Below, in pieces: positions 1 through 10,191 of a stretch of 64,000 nucleotides of DNA; positions within the stretch are counted from its first letter, which is position 1; every line of letters starts with the position of its first letter. The stretch lies in assembly GCA_012934845.2 (NCBI GenBank), contig WNNJ02002413.1, forward strand, positions 62,001 through 126,000, given 5' to 3'. The notes beneath the pieces were generated by a model, which saw only the letters and a list, made by a program, of their open reading frames with translations, was not told the DNA's origin and did no database searches. The translations under genes and the position numbers were made by a program. This DNA is from Pomphorhynchus laevis (lineage: Eukaryota; Acanthocephala; Palaeacanthocephala; Echinorhynchida; Pomphorhynchidae).

Positions 1-520
1 CTACTAATCAAAAAGGAAATTTTAAGAATTGCCATAATATGAAACGATATTGGTTTAGCTGCATATTTCAAACTAGGTTACTATAAAAATTCCATCAAAC
101 AGAAAGTAGTAAAATATATAAATCAACACAATAATATTAAAATACGTATAAAATCTGAAGTGGGAATTTATATGGATGTTGATATGTTGTTTCGAGTAAT
201 AAACATATTTTTGCATGAGCATTCATGCATACCATATAATATAAAATATAATACATTAAATAATGAAATTTTAAGAATTGCAACAATATGTAATTATATT
301 GGCTTTCCTCAAAATCAATTAAATAATTTAATAGATACATATTTTAAACTAACTTACTATAAAAATAACATCAAGCAGAAAATAGTAAAATATATAAATC
401 AACACAATAATATAAAAAATAAATTTAAAATCATTAGCGGAAAAATTTTATGGATAATGAATAATATATTTTGTATTAGAATAAGATACTATATAAGCAA
501 ATTTAATCAGAAGAAATAAG
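1..520 (+). mobile_element. PLE thumb-region fragments (unit 1)
   Basis: Two partial overlapping copies of the same protein segment. The open stretch 160-519 carries CIPYNIKYNTLNNEILRI followed by TYFKLTYYKNN, matching the post-palm thumb of Penelope-like reverse transcriptases, where an 'IPYN..R..RI' block is followed by a 'GYP'-type block. The upstream copy (about 1-150) ends in the same KQK.VKYINQHNN tail. In the array these follow the N-terminal PLE pieces of the preceding unit with the palm missing, so they form an internally deleted element spanning the unit boundary. Confidence 0.75.
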
Positions 521-760
521 GCCTTAGCACGTATTTGGCCCCCATGCTATGTTGGGTAGATGGGTTGGGGCCGAAACATGATTGCATAGCAGTTCCTCCT
601 GATGATCTATAATCCTTATTCTGATACAACGTCTGTTATTTGTTAGTCAATTCATAAAAATCGACTTTTATTTTAAATTTAAATTTCTTATTTTGACTGG
701 ATATTAGTTATAAAATATTTGACAGTTATTTATAATTAAAGATAGAGCATAATGTACAAA
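521..760 (+). repeat. PLE-associated terminal repeat (unit 1)
   Basis: Begins right after the thumb-coding stretch stops. Core features shared by many copies in this window are GCTATG, then CCGAAAC, then CATAGCAG, then TTCCTCCTGATGA, then an AT-rich tail with TTCATAAAAAT. Other copies end in TACGTAGACTCAGTTAGCTGA. Copies lie at both ends of PLE fragments, so I read it as the PLE terminal (pseudo-LTR or 3'UTR) repeat. Confidence 0.7.
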
Positions 761-789
761 TAGTTGATAACTCTTTATATCAATAACAT

Positions 790-1325
790 TTGATGAAAAT
801 AAACTACCACAGTTTTTGGAACAAATTCATATTCTATAAAGCTTAAAAATTAGTCAGCTATAATTGGGATACTATTACCTCCCATCGGCACACCTTTTAT
901 TTATGAAAATATTTTAGCTTTTAAATAATAATTCAATAAAACAAAAATAGCATGCAAATATACGTTTATTGTCAACTTCACGATATAAATTAATAATAGT
1001 TAAAATTGATGTTAATTTAATGTTTATATCTACTTGATATTAGTCATCGATATTAGTTTTATTAAGAATAAGGCTTTCTGGATAAATGTGCTCACTAATT
1101 GAATAAAAATTATTAGAATTAAATACACATATATCATCAATATATCGAAGCATATATTTCATATCTTTATATAATTTAGATTTATTTTTTAAACATTTAT
1201 AAACAAATTCATATTCTATAAAGCTTAAAAACAAGTCAGCTATAATTGGGCTACTATTACCACCCATTGGAACACCTTTTATTTGTCTAAATATAGATGT
1301 CCATATTTTTAAATAATTTTGATTT
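790..1325 (-). mobile_element. PLE reverse transcriptase palm fragments (unit 1)
   Basis: The minus strand encodes IKGVPMGGNSSPIIADLFLS and then LRYIDDICVF (about 1040-1300), the palm motifs B and C of Penelope-like reverse transcriptases. A second, more worn copy of the motif B region lies at about 815-905. Orientation is opposite to the other PLE pieces of the unit. On its upstream side (higher coordinates) the coding strand runs directly into a relic of the SMG6-like gene. Confidence 0.85.
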
Positions 1326-1765
1326 ATCAAAATACTCAAAATCCATAATATTTATCAAATTGTGCTTATCTGATCGCTGTCGAATCCCATAACTATCTGC
1401 TTTCTTCTGAATCTTATCTCTAAGCTCATTTCGTAGCAAAATAAGCTTTAAGGTTTCATCGTCAATTTCTTCTTTATCCGTAGTACAAAGTTCGTATAGT
1501 TCATTAGCTTCATCCAGGTATGATTTCGAGGCTATACATTTTCGATGTAATTCAGATGTAAGGTTTATAGGTGATTCTTTAGTAGTGTGGATTACTTTCG
1601 ATGATGTTTCTTCTTGTCAATACTTTTAGTGGACATTTCCCCTTTTATATTCTAGATGTAATTCAGACATACTCTTTTTACCGCCTTTTAATTAAATATT
1701 AATCTCCTAATCAAAGGATATTCCTTTCTATTCTGTTTAGATAGAGATTCAATTTGATCCAAAAA
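1326..1765 (-). pseudogene. Scrambled antisense relic of the SMG6-like gene (unit 1)
   Basis: The reverse complement matches several separate parts of the CDS at 2881-5022: the early segment around MESASKQNGKENP, the start codon context with MST.SID and VIHTT.ES.IN, a segment around SELH..C.ASK, and then a jump to EANE.Y.L.TT.KEEIDDETL through IRQ.SDK.NLINI. The middle of the gene is deleted at a short GATG microhomology, some N-terminal segments occur twice, and the relic stops before the PIN catalytic core, passing straight into PLE reverse transcriptase. It cannot encode a nuclease. Transcription of the unit in the plus direction would yield RNA antisense to the intact gene. Confidence 0.85.
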
Positions 1766-2624
1766 TGAAGATAAAGATTTTTTAATGAATTTAATAAAAA
1801 TAAATTTAATAAAATAAAAATTTAAATTTTTTAAAAAATTTTAAATTTAATTAAATATTTTTTTAAATTTTTTAAACTATTAAATTTTTTAATATTTTTT
1901 TATTTATTTCATTAAAAAATAAACATAAAATTTTATGTAAAAATCAAATAAAAATATAATAATATAATGATTTATATAAAAATAAAAGTGTGATTTTACT
2001 TTTAAATCACATAAAGAATAAGAGTTGAAGAATAGTAAGAATGTAATTACTTAAATTAAGTTCTCTGATAAGAGACAAGAATAGATCGCACAGCAAAAAA
2101 ATTTCATAAAAATATATCAGAAAAATAAATTATAAAATATCATAAAAATAATATCATAACCTTACAGCAAAAAACTTTGTAGTGTTTAAATTATAACCAT
2201 TTTGAGTAACACAATAAACGAAAGTTCAGTCTAATGCTCTAATTTAAACAATTGACAACACACTTTTAACAAGACAACCCACGATACTGCTGTGGTTTTA
2301 AACATTAGACAATTAATTAAGTCATTTTTTTATTAATCTTCCGTTAATTTTGGTTTTAATAGTCTCTTTTGTCATTCTTTTTCTTTTGCCTTTATAATTA
2401 ATTAATAAATAAATGGTTATCTTTAAATCCTTTTAAGATAATTATTTTTTAAGTAATCAATATGTGTTTTTATTTTTACTTTTGAATATACAAAATCTAT
2501 TTGTTATTTATCAAATATCAAAGCTTTTAATAAAATAAATGATTTGCTTTAAAAAAGTATTATTTTTCAACATTTGGCATTATATAGCATTTATTTTTTT
2601 ACAATAATATTCTCAATTTATTAT
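1766..2624. other. AT-rich spacer upstream of the SMG6-like gene
   Basis: No gene seen. Low-complexity A/T blocks at 1790-1960, then ordinary AT-rich sequence. The part from about 2460 to 2600 recurs at about 24620-24770 as the upstream half of a displaced promoter copy. Confidence 0.6.
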
Positions 2625-2880
2625 TACGCAATTCCGAAATAATAATTGTGCAATCATTATGCAATTTTTAAACTAAATTTATTAACTATTAACCTTAATT
2701 ATTAACTTAAGCTTCACTAATAACACCTTGCGCAACAACGCTCATCTATTAGAATGCAATTCGAATATAAATATTTAAACTATATAAGGCAGCAGTGTAT
2801 TCACCAAAACAGGTCTTTTTAACATTTTCAATCAGTGTCGTTCAATTTTCAAAGTGCAATTGATATTTACAAAAGCGGAT
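2625..2880 (+). promoter_or_regulatory. Promoter and 5' leader of the SMG6-like gene (unit 1)
   Basis: A TATATAAG box lies at 2781-2788. About 25-50 bp downstream are possible initiators, TTCACC at 2801-2806 and an arthropod-like TCAGT at 2832-2836. The leader then runs uninterrupted to the ATG at 2881. The block is kept in the other unit and, with few changes, in the displaced copy at 25510-25785, which suggests a real promoter. Which initiator is used cannot be told from sequence. Confidence 0.6.
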
Positions 2881-5022
2881 ATGTCCACTAGAAGTATTGA
2901 CCAAGAAGAAACAGAATCCAAAGTTATCCACACTACTGAAGAATCACTTATAAACATTAAAACTGGTGTCGAACTCAATTCCTTGCATCGAATGGAATCT
3001 GCATCTAAACAGAATGGTAAGGAAAATCCTGTGATTAGGAGATTAGTATATAATGAGCACGTAGTAAAAAATCTGTTAAAAAGCGTTAAAAAGAGTATGT
3101 CTGAATTACATCTAGAATGTATGGCTTCAAAATTAGAAAAAGCAAGACAATCGTACCTGGATGTAATTCTTACCAATGTTGAATTTTACATTTTTAAATG
3201 GAAATTAGATGCACGGGCTTGGCATCTCATATTTTATCCATGCATAACCGTATTTCGGGCGAACAGTAATCACCGTTTATGCGAAAGAATTGTACAGCTT
3301 TATAACAAAGTACTTGACGACGTATATGCCTTTTACGCAAGTATTCTAACTATAGTCAAATCGAACAGTCAAAACGACTTGGATCGTTTTTTGTTGTCGA
3401 TAGGTCAATGGATGATAAAGCTAGGTGATATATGTAGATATCGAATGGACATATCCGATCATAATAAACCGCATAAATGTGGTAGTCATTGTAATGAAGA
3501 TCTGCTTGAAGAAATTATTCAAAGTCAAAAAACACCCCACATCCCACAATTCCAAGATAAAGAAAATATGTTACCATGTTGCCTACTGTCAAAGTACTTC
3601 TATCATCAAGCATCGTTATTGATATGTGAATCAGAAAAGCCATTTTATAAGCTTGCCATTTTGTCCATAAAAAGAGAAGAAAATGTTCTCAAAACATTAT
3701 ATTATTTATACGAGTCAATCCGACTATCGAAGATTGTCAGAGTAAACGCTGAAAGTCAGAAGAAATGCGGTGATTCTGAATTGACGGCAAGAAGTATCCT
3801 TGAATCTATATTTACGCGCAATAATAAAGCACTTTTACGTAACAGCTGCGTTTATGAATATTCTAATAATGAGCAGAAAAGGCCAAGTACGAATATTGGA
3901 GAATATGGACGCGTATTTACGATGAATATGGTCAAATGTCATTGGTGTTTGAATTCTGGAATTGATCTGGATCTCGTAGCGTCATTGTGTCAGGAATTGC
4001 AAAAATTGCAGAACAAATTTGACTGTAAAAGCATTTTAAGTGACTGTTTGCGAATAAGTTCGCCAGAATATTTCTCGAAACGCTCTGAACCTTATCTTTA
4101 CATTCTCAATCGTTGTCTTGATGAAATTGTTGTGAACAAAATTACTTCACCGGTAGAAGATACTCTTGTGGAAAGTGATGCTTGTGATGCTGCTACGTTA
4201 GATGATAACTTATGTTTGCAATTTGCCAAAATTGGAACAACCCAAATCACAAATAGTGTCAGATACGAATTAAATGCCATACCTTCAATGTTGTATTCAA
4301 ATGAGTTTGATATTGCTGACAAAATTAATAATTCACGAATTAAAGAATCAGGTTGGGAACATACATTTAGTAATTGTAACTTCGAAAATGAGATATTTGA
4401 ACCTATTCAGTTAGAAAATAAAATAGATGAAGCTAATGAACCATACAAACTTAGTACTACGGAAAAAGAAGAAATCGACGATGAAACGTTAAAGCTTATT
4501 TTGCAACGAAATAAGCTTAGAGATGAGATTGAGAAGAAATCAGTTAGTTCTGTGATTCGACAGCTATCAGATAAGCCCAATTTGATAAATATTATAGATT
4601 TCGGACTAAAAATACTGGCTGTCTTCGATACAAATACTTTAATGGGAAACTTAGCTCTTGCGAATATTATTTGCAAGTATTGTACTGTCATGATTCCACA
4701 GGCTGTCAAAACTGAATTGATGAATCTTCTTGAACGACGGTCAATGTGCGATGACTTTTCAAAAAGAAGTCAATGTGGTCTGGCATGGTTGTCTTCTCAT
4801 TCGTATGAAATAGTTACTAATTACAACGAAGGACAAAGTAACGATGATAAAATTTTAGAAGCAAGCATCAATCTTAAACAGAGTAATCCGGAAGAGCAAG
4901 TCGTATTGGTAACTGGTGATAAAATATTGTCAATAAAGGCATACCAAAAACACATTCATAGTATGTCTCCTCTATACCTTGTTGCTGATCTTAGACGATA
5001 TTATATGAATCGTGGTATTTGA
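2881..5022 (+). CDS. SMG6/EST1-like PIN endonuclease, intronless (unit 1)
   Basis: A single 714-codon frame starting at ATG 2881; an upstream in-frame GTG at 2854 is unlikely as a eukaryotic start, and ATGTCC is kept in all copies. Residues about 91-190 resemble the EST1/14-3-3-like helical region of SMG5-7 proteins (RAWHLIFYPCITVFRAN, then IKLGDICRYR); a second helical block follows at about 238-284. The C-terminus (about 575-713) is a PIN domain like that of SMG6: VFDTNTL (D583), VKTELMNL (E612), SNDDKIL (D655, D656), LVTGDKILSIKA (D680). All expected metal-binding acidic residues are present, so the protein should be a competent RNA endonuclease; SMG6 cuts mRNA near premature stops in nonsense-mediated decay. 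It is much shorter than human SMG6, with no recognised N-terminal exon-junction-binding motifs. SMG6 genes normally have introns; none here suggests a retrocopy ancestor. Orthologue status is uncertain. Confidence 0.85.
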   Translation: MSTRSIDQEETESKVIHTTEESLINIKTGVELNSLHRMESASKQNGKENPVIRRLVYNEHVVKNLLKSVKKSMSELHLECMASKLEKARQSYLDVILTNVEFYIFKWKLDARAWHLIFYPCITVFRANSNHRLCERIVQLYNKVLDDVYAFYASILTIVKSNSQNDLDRFLLSIGQWMIKLGDICRYRMDISDHNKPHKCGSHCNEDLLEEIIQSQKTPHIPQFQDKENMLPCCLLSKYFYHQASLLICESEKPFYKLAILSIKREENVLKTLYYLYESIRLSKIVRVNAESQKKCGDSELTARSILESIFTRNNKALLRNSCVYEYSNNEQKRPSTNIGEYGRVFTMNMVKCHWCLNSGIDLDLVASLCQELQKLQNKFDCKSILSDCLRISSPEYFSKRSEPYLYILNRCLDEIVVNKITSPVEDTLVESDACDAATLDDNLCLQFAKIGTTQITNSVRYELNAIPSMLYSNEFDIADKINNSRIKESGWEHTFSNCNFENEIFEPIQLENKIDEANEPYKLSTTEKEEIDDETLKLILQRNKLRDEIEKKSVSSVIRQLSDKPNLINIIDFGLKILAVFDTNTLMGNLALANIICKYCTVMIPQAVKTELMNLLERRSMCDDFSKRSQCGLAWLSSHSYEIVTNYNEGQSNDDKILEASINLKQSNPEEQVVLVTGDKILSIKAYQKHIHSMSPLYLVADLRRYYMNRGI

Positions 5023-5604
5023 TTGAGTTAATCACATTTACTCATTACAAAACTCTTCAATTGCCTGGAGGACAGCATCGTCTATCGCACTATTTTCAAA
5101 ACTATCAAAAGGATCGGTCAACTGATTTCATCATCGTGCCGCGGAAGATAAGCAATGAAAAATGCTTAGATTTTAGGTCAACGTAACAAATTTTCAATCA
5201 TTGTGTATCATTGCTTTATGAACTGTTGTGCCTTTTAATGAAATTTTGTTTTGTTTTTTGTAAAAAACAAAATGTTCTTGCTAAATATAAAATTTAGAAA
5301 GCATGTTATGATTTTGCTGTTCAAAGCAGAAGTTAAGGAACATAATTTCAGCTTTTATGTTTATCATCTTTAATACGTTTTTTATGTTTTATAATTCTTT
5401 TCAAGCAGTATTCAATCTTCTCAGTATAATTCTTGAAAAACGTTTTAGTGAACTTTCCATCTCGGCGTATTTAATATTCAACGCTCGGTACAGTATGCGA
5501 ATTTACATAGCCTCAGCCTTTCAGAGTTGGTGTTCTGAATTCGATTTGAATGTGAAAGTTATTCTTTATGTCATTTTCTGTATATTTATTTAAATAGTCT
5601 GATA
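5023..5604. other. 3' flank of the SMG6-like gene
   Basis: No convincing gene. A short frame at 5357-5593 lacks any recognisable motif and looks like chance. A hairpin-like run with TTTTGTTTTTTGTAAAAAACAAAA lies near 5246-5272 (given here as its parts, GTTTTTTG and CAAAAAAC-type arms). A clear polyadenylation signal is not obvious. Confidence 0.4.
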
Positions 5605-5862
5605 GCATAGCAGTTCCTCCTGATGACCTCTAATCCTTATTCTGATACAACGTCTCTTATTTATTGGTCAATTCATAAAAATGACTTTTATTTTAAATTT
5701 CAATTTTTTATTTTAACTTCATATAAATTATAAAAAATCTAAAAACAATTATTTATTTTATTATTTAATTATTCAATTTTGATTTAGCATTATTATGTTT
5801 TGTTTATTTTATAATTATATTAAATACGTAGACTCAGTTAGCCTATTTGATTTATTATATTG
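5605..5862 (+). repeat. PLE-associated terminal repeat (unit 1, second copy)
   Basis: Starts near AGCATAGCAGTTCCTCC and ends with TACGTAGACTCAGTTAGCC. It precedes plus-strand PLE reverse transcriptase pieces, so here it sits at the 5' side of a PLE in direct orientation. Confidence 0.75.
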
Positions 5863-5879
5863 AATAAAAAGGGTACAAA

Positions 5880-6700
5880 AAGGTATAAAATTGAATCAGA
5901 TAATAAAACTATACCTAAATGATTTTAATGTAAATCCAACATATGAACGTAGTGAGTTGAGTTTAGAAACAATTATTACAAGTCACTGTTCTATAATGGA
6001 TAAAAAAGGGTATAAAGGTTGAATTAGATAATAAAACTATACCTATATTATATTGGAATCCAAAATTACATAAAAATCCAATAAAACCTAGGTTCATATG
6101 TACAGCCTTTAAATGTACACTAAAACCACTTTCTGTCTATATGAATAAAATACTTGAAGCAATTAAAGCACACTTTAAAAAATATTGCAATGTATTCGAA
6201 ATTAATACTAGTATAAAACACTATTTCAGCATTAATTCTACAAAAGAATTTTTAGAACAGACAAAAGGAATAAATTTTCAAAATATAAATACATAAAATT
6301 AATAAAGATATGTATAAAGAACTTACTAAATTAAAGCATAACTATATAATAACAACTATTGATAAAGCTAGTAATAACTTTGTCTTCATATGCAAAAAGC
6401 TTTATTATGATATACTAATGAAAGAGGTTAATTCTAATAATTTAAATGTAAATTCAAAATATGAACGTAGTGAGTTGAGTTTAGAAACAATTATTACAAA
6501 TCACTCTTCTATAACGGATAAAAGGGGTATAAAGGTTTAATCAGATAATAAAACTATACCTATAATATATTAGAATCCAAAATTACATAAAAATCCAATA
6601 AAACCCTGGTTTATATGTAGTTCTTTTAAATTTAAATTAAAGCCACTTATGTTTATATGAATAAAATACTAGAATGTCTAGAAAACAGTTTAATATTTTA
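5880..6700 (+). mobile_element. PLE reverse transcriptase N-terminal half, two partial copies (unit 1)
   Basis: Two overlapping partial copies encode YIITTIDKASNNFVFICKK (6310-6540) and YWNPKLHKNPIKPRFIC (about 6045-6100), corresponding to the region before and at the first reverse transcriptase motifs of PLEs ('PK.HK.P..PRPI'). A run to LEQTKGINFQNINT follows at about 6250-6296. Fragmentary; no complete reading frame. Confidence 0.8.
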
Positions 6701-6845
6701 AAATAATATAAATATTATATTATAATATTATATATTATAAATATAATATAATATTATAATATGATAATATTATATTATATTTTATAAATATTATATATAA
6801 TAGAATACAATGTTATAATATTATAAATATAATACACACAAACAC
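6701..6845. repeat. AT microsatellite (unit 1)
   Basis: Irregular TATAAT/ATATTA repeats. Unit 2 is 5 bp longer here, which accounts for most of the unit length difference. Confidence 0.85.
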
Positions 6846-6899
6846 TTATAAATATTTTTCAGGTATAATTAAATATATTGAGCATAAAATAGAATTTAT

Positions 6900-7456
6900 G
6901 TTTCAATAAATTTTAGAATATTTAAATGTACATTAAAATCACTTTTCAGAACATAAATATGTACAATTTTTAGTACGCTTTATAAAATGTAAAGTTTGTG
7001 ATTTTATGAATAATGATTGTATTGTAATTAATACGACAAACAAATGTTTTTCATTAAATATTAATAATAATTGTAACTGCAATACCGCAGGTGTAGTGTA
7101 TCTTATACAATGTACATGTGGATTGCAATATATAGGAAAAACATATCAAATGTTAAAAACTAGGTTTAGGCAGCACATATACATCATAATAGTCAAACTG
7201 TGTTTTATAAACATGAGATTAATAGGACATGATATTAAAAACTGAATTATTTATTTTAGAATATATTATTGAAGAAATTAAGCCAATATTAAATCAAAAA
7301 CTATTAGAAAAAGAAGATTTTTGGATTAAAACGCTTAATTCCATGTACCCATTAGAATTGAATGACGTGATGCAAGGAATTGGCAGAAGTAGTATAATAC
7401 ATAATAAACAACTATATTATAATAATCCGGTTAAACGAGCCAAGAAGTCATGGTGA
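6900..7456 (+). mobile_element. PLE GIY-YIG endonuclease region (unit 1)
   Basis: Encodes CNTAGVVYLIQCTCGLQYIG followed by KT..MLKTRFRQH, the GIY-YIG nuclease core with its cysteine cluster as found C-terminally in endonuclease-positive PLEs. A second overlapping frame (7229-7456) gives the tail with EDFWIKTLNSMYPLELND, corresponding to the usual 'E..WI..L.S..P.GLN' end. The domain spans two frames, so this is a relic. Confidence 0.85.
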
Positions 7457-7499
7457 TAAAAGGAATAAGAATAATAGAGTTAAAAATATTTAAAAAGAT

Positions 7500-8420
7500 A
7501 TGTATATAAATGACGAAATTAGAAATATTAAAACAACTTTTAAGTGATAATAAGCTAAAAGATCTTTATGTAAATATAAGAAGTTTTTCTAAAGATATCA
7601 TATGTTCAATAAATCAAAAATTAATTAACGACTAGGTAGACTTTTAAATAATTCTAAAGGTAAAGAAATAATAGGATCAGATTTAAGTAAATATATTCCT
7701 AAAATAAGGTATAAATTGTTGTCGACATTAGGATGGAAAATTTGCAATTATAATAAAGAATTAAAATCAATATGTAACGATGATATTAGAAACATCATAG
7801 GAACTAAATGTGATTGCAAAAGTCTTAATTTTGATAAAATAAATGAACATATATGTACCCATAATCTCGAATTAATTGAAAATTGTGAATTGAGAAAGCT
7901 GCTATTAAAGGGTATAAATGTAGATTAAATAATAACGACGACAAAAATAAAATTTACAATTCGTTATGTAATAACTTAAATGCTTACTTTGATAAGTTGA
8001 TTGGTAGTAAAAGCTTAAATACATCAAAGATAAACATTTGGAAAAGTTATATATTAGATAAAATTAGAGAGAAAATGAAAATAACAAACAATTATAAAAG
8101 AAAGATCAAATTAATAAAGATATGTATACAGAAATTAATAAATTAAAGCTAGTAATAACTTTGTCTTCATATGCAAAAATCTTTATTATGATATGCTGAT
8201 GAAATAAGTTAATCATAATGATTTAAATGTAAATTCAACATATGAATGTAGTGATTTAAGTTTAGAAACAATTATTACAAGTCACTGTTCGATAATGGAT
8301 AAGAAAGGTATAAAAATTGAGTCAGATAATAAAACTATACCTATATTATATTGGAATCCAAAATTACATAAAAATCCAATAAAGCCTAGATAATAACTTT
8401 ATCTTTAAATCCAAAACACC
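7500..8420 (+). mobile_element. PLE N-terminal region and fingers fragment (unit 1)
   Basis: The frame 7716-7928 reads LLSTLGWKICNYNKELKS and ends ELIENCELRKLLLKGINVD, like the 'L..N..LR.LL.KG..Y' block that precedes the reverse transcriptase in some PLE clades. From about 8155, SNNFVFICK and YWNPKLHKNP mark the fingers region again. It continues into the thumb pieces of the next unit with the palm missing. Confidence 0.7.
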
Positions 8421-8427
8421 TTATGAT

Positions 8428-8946
8428 CTACTAATCAAAAAGGAAATTTTAAGAATTGCCATAATATGAAACGATATTGGTTTAGCTGCATATTTCAAAC
8501 TAGGTTACTATAAAAATTCCATCAAACAGAAAGTAGTAAAATATATAAATCAACACAATAATATTAAAATACGTATAAAATCTGAAGTGGGAATTTATAT
8601 GGATGTTGATATGTTGTTTCGAGTAATAAACATATTTTTGCATGAGCATTCATGCATACCATATAATATAAAATATAATACATTAAATAATGAAATTTTA
8701 AGAATTGCAACAATATGTAATTATATTGGCTTTCCTCAAAATCAATTAAATAATTTAATAGATACATATTTTAAACTAACTTACTATAAAAATAACATCA
8801 AGCAGAAAATAGTAAAATATATAAATCAACACAATAATATAAAAAATAAATTTAAAATCATTAGCGGAAAAATTTTATGGATAATGAATAATATATTTTG
8901 TATTAGAATAAGATACTATATAAGCAAATTTAATCAGAAGAAATAA
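8428..8946 (+). mobile_element. PLE thumb-region fragments (unit 2)
   Basis: Copy of 1-520; the open stretch 8587-8946 ends in SKFNQKK. Confidence 0.75.
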
Positions 8947-8947
8947 G

Positions 8948-9187
8948 GCCTTAGCACGTATTTGGCCCCCATGCTATGTTGGGTAGATGGGTTGGGGCCG
9001 AAACATGATTGCATAGCAGTTCCTCCTGATGATCTATAATCCTTATTCTGATACAACGTCTGTTATTTGTTAGTCAATTCATAAAAATCGACTTTTATTT
9101 TAAATTTAAATTTCTTATTTTGACTGGATATTAGTTATAAAATATTTGACAGTTATTTATAATTAAAGATAGAGCATAATGTACAAA
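8948..9187 (+). repeat. PLE-associated terminal repeat (unit 2)
   Basis: Copy of 521-760, with the GAAAC, CATAGCAG and CTGATGA blocks. Confidence 0.7.
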
Positions 9188-9216
9188 TAGTTGATAACTC
9201 TTTATATCAATAACAT

Positions 9217-9752
9217 TTGATGAAAATAAACTACCACAGTTTTTGGAACAAATTCATATTCTATAAAGCTTAAAAATTAGTCAGCTATAATTGGGATACT
9301 ATTACCTCCCATCGGCACACCTTTTATTTATGAAAATATTTTAGCTTTTAAATAATAATTCAATAAAACAAAAATAGCATGCAAATATACGTTTATTGTC
9401 AACTTCACGATATAAATTAATAATAGTTAAAATTGATGTTAATTTAATGTTTATATCTACTTGATATTAGTCATCGATATTAGTTTTATTAAGAATAAGG
9501 CTTTCTGGATAAATGTGCTCACTAATTGAATAAAAATTATTAGAATTAAATACACATATATCATCAATATATCGAAGCATATATTTCATATCTTTATATA
9601 ATTTAGATTTATTTTTTAAACATTTATAAACAAATTCATATTCTATAAAGCTTAAAAACAAGTCAGCTATAATTGGGCTACTATTACCACCCATTGGAAC
9701 ACCTTTTATTTGTCTAAATATAGATGTCCATATTTTAAATAATTTTGATTTA
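9217..9752 (-). mobile_element. PLE reverse transcriptase palm fragments (unit 2)
   Basis: Copy of 790-1325 with KGVPMGGNSSP and RYIDDICVF. Because of a one-base difference from unit 1, the frame here stays open into the neighbouring gene relic, giving a 132-codon chimeric frame at 9467-9865. Confidence 0.85.
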
Positions 9753-10191
9753 TCAAAATACTCAAAATCCATAATATTTATCAAATTGTGCTTATCTGAT
9801 CGCTGTCGAATCCCATAACTATCTGCTTTCTTCTGAATCTTATCTCTAAGCTCATTTCGTAGCAAAATAAGCTTTAAGGTTTCATCGTCAATTTCTTCTT
9901 TATCCGTAGTACAAAGTTCGTATAGTTCATTAGCTTCATCCAGGTATGATTTCGAGGCTATACATTTTCGATGTAATTCAGATGTAAGGTTTATAGGTGA
10001 TTCTTTAGTAGTGTGGATTACTTTCGATGATGTTTCTTCTTGTCAATACTTTTAGTGGACATTTCCCCTTTTATATTCTAGATGTAATTCAGACATACTC
10101 TTTTTACCGCCTTTTAATTAAATATTAATCTCCTAATCAAAGGATATTCCTTTCTATTCTGTTTAGATAGAGATTCAATTTGATCCAAAAA
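9752..10191 (-). pseudogene. Scrambled antisense relic of the SMG6-like gene (unit 2)
   Basis: Same rearranged relic as in unit 1. In this unit its last part is in frame with PLE reverse transcriptase: MLRNELRDKIQKKADSYGIR leads through NLINIMDFEYFDKSKLF directly into the palm segment. Confidence 0.85.

Larger units (their letters stand above)
1..8427 (+). repeat. Tandem array unit 1 (8427 bp)
   Basis: The sequence from base 1 recurs from 8428 and again from 16859, so this is the first visible unit of a head-to-tail array. Comparison with unit 2 by eye shows only a few differences: a 1-bp homopolymer change near 1300, a substitution near 5285, a 5-bp change in the AT microsatellite near 6745, and a substitution near 7202. 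The unit holds, in order, PLE thumb pieces, a PLE terminal repeat, antisense PLE reverse transcriptase fused to a gene relic, the SMG6-like gene, another terminal repeat, and PLE reverse transcriptase, endonuclease and N-terminal pieces. The unit boundary is set by the window edge, not by biology. Confidence 0.95.

Noticed and set aside
600-612. CTGATGA as the core of a canonical single hammerhead ribozyme in the array-family terminal repeat
   Set aside because: GAAA lies upstream rather than after a stem II hairpin, and the 22 bases between GAAAC and CTGATGA cannot form both stem III and stem I. Kept only as a weaker structured-repeat finding.
2854-2880. Upstream GTG start giving a 722-residue SMG6-like protein
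   Set aside because: Eukaryotic nuclear genes rarely start at GTG. ATG at 2881 lies in a context kept in all copies, so I call 713 residues.
2832-3176. Minus-strand 114-codon frame over the SMG6-like gene, and similar ones at 4098-4322, 4407-4709 and in unit 2
   Set aside because: Antisense shadows of a conserved coding region, with no motif of their own.
5357-5593. 78-codon plus-strand frame after the SMG6-like gene (also 13783-14019)
   Set aside because: Low-complexity hydrophobic composition, no recognisable domain, and position in a 3' flank.
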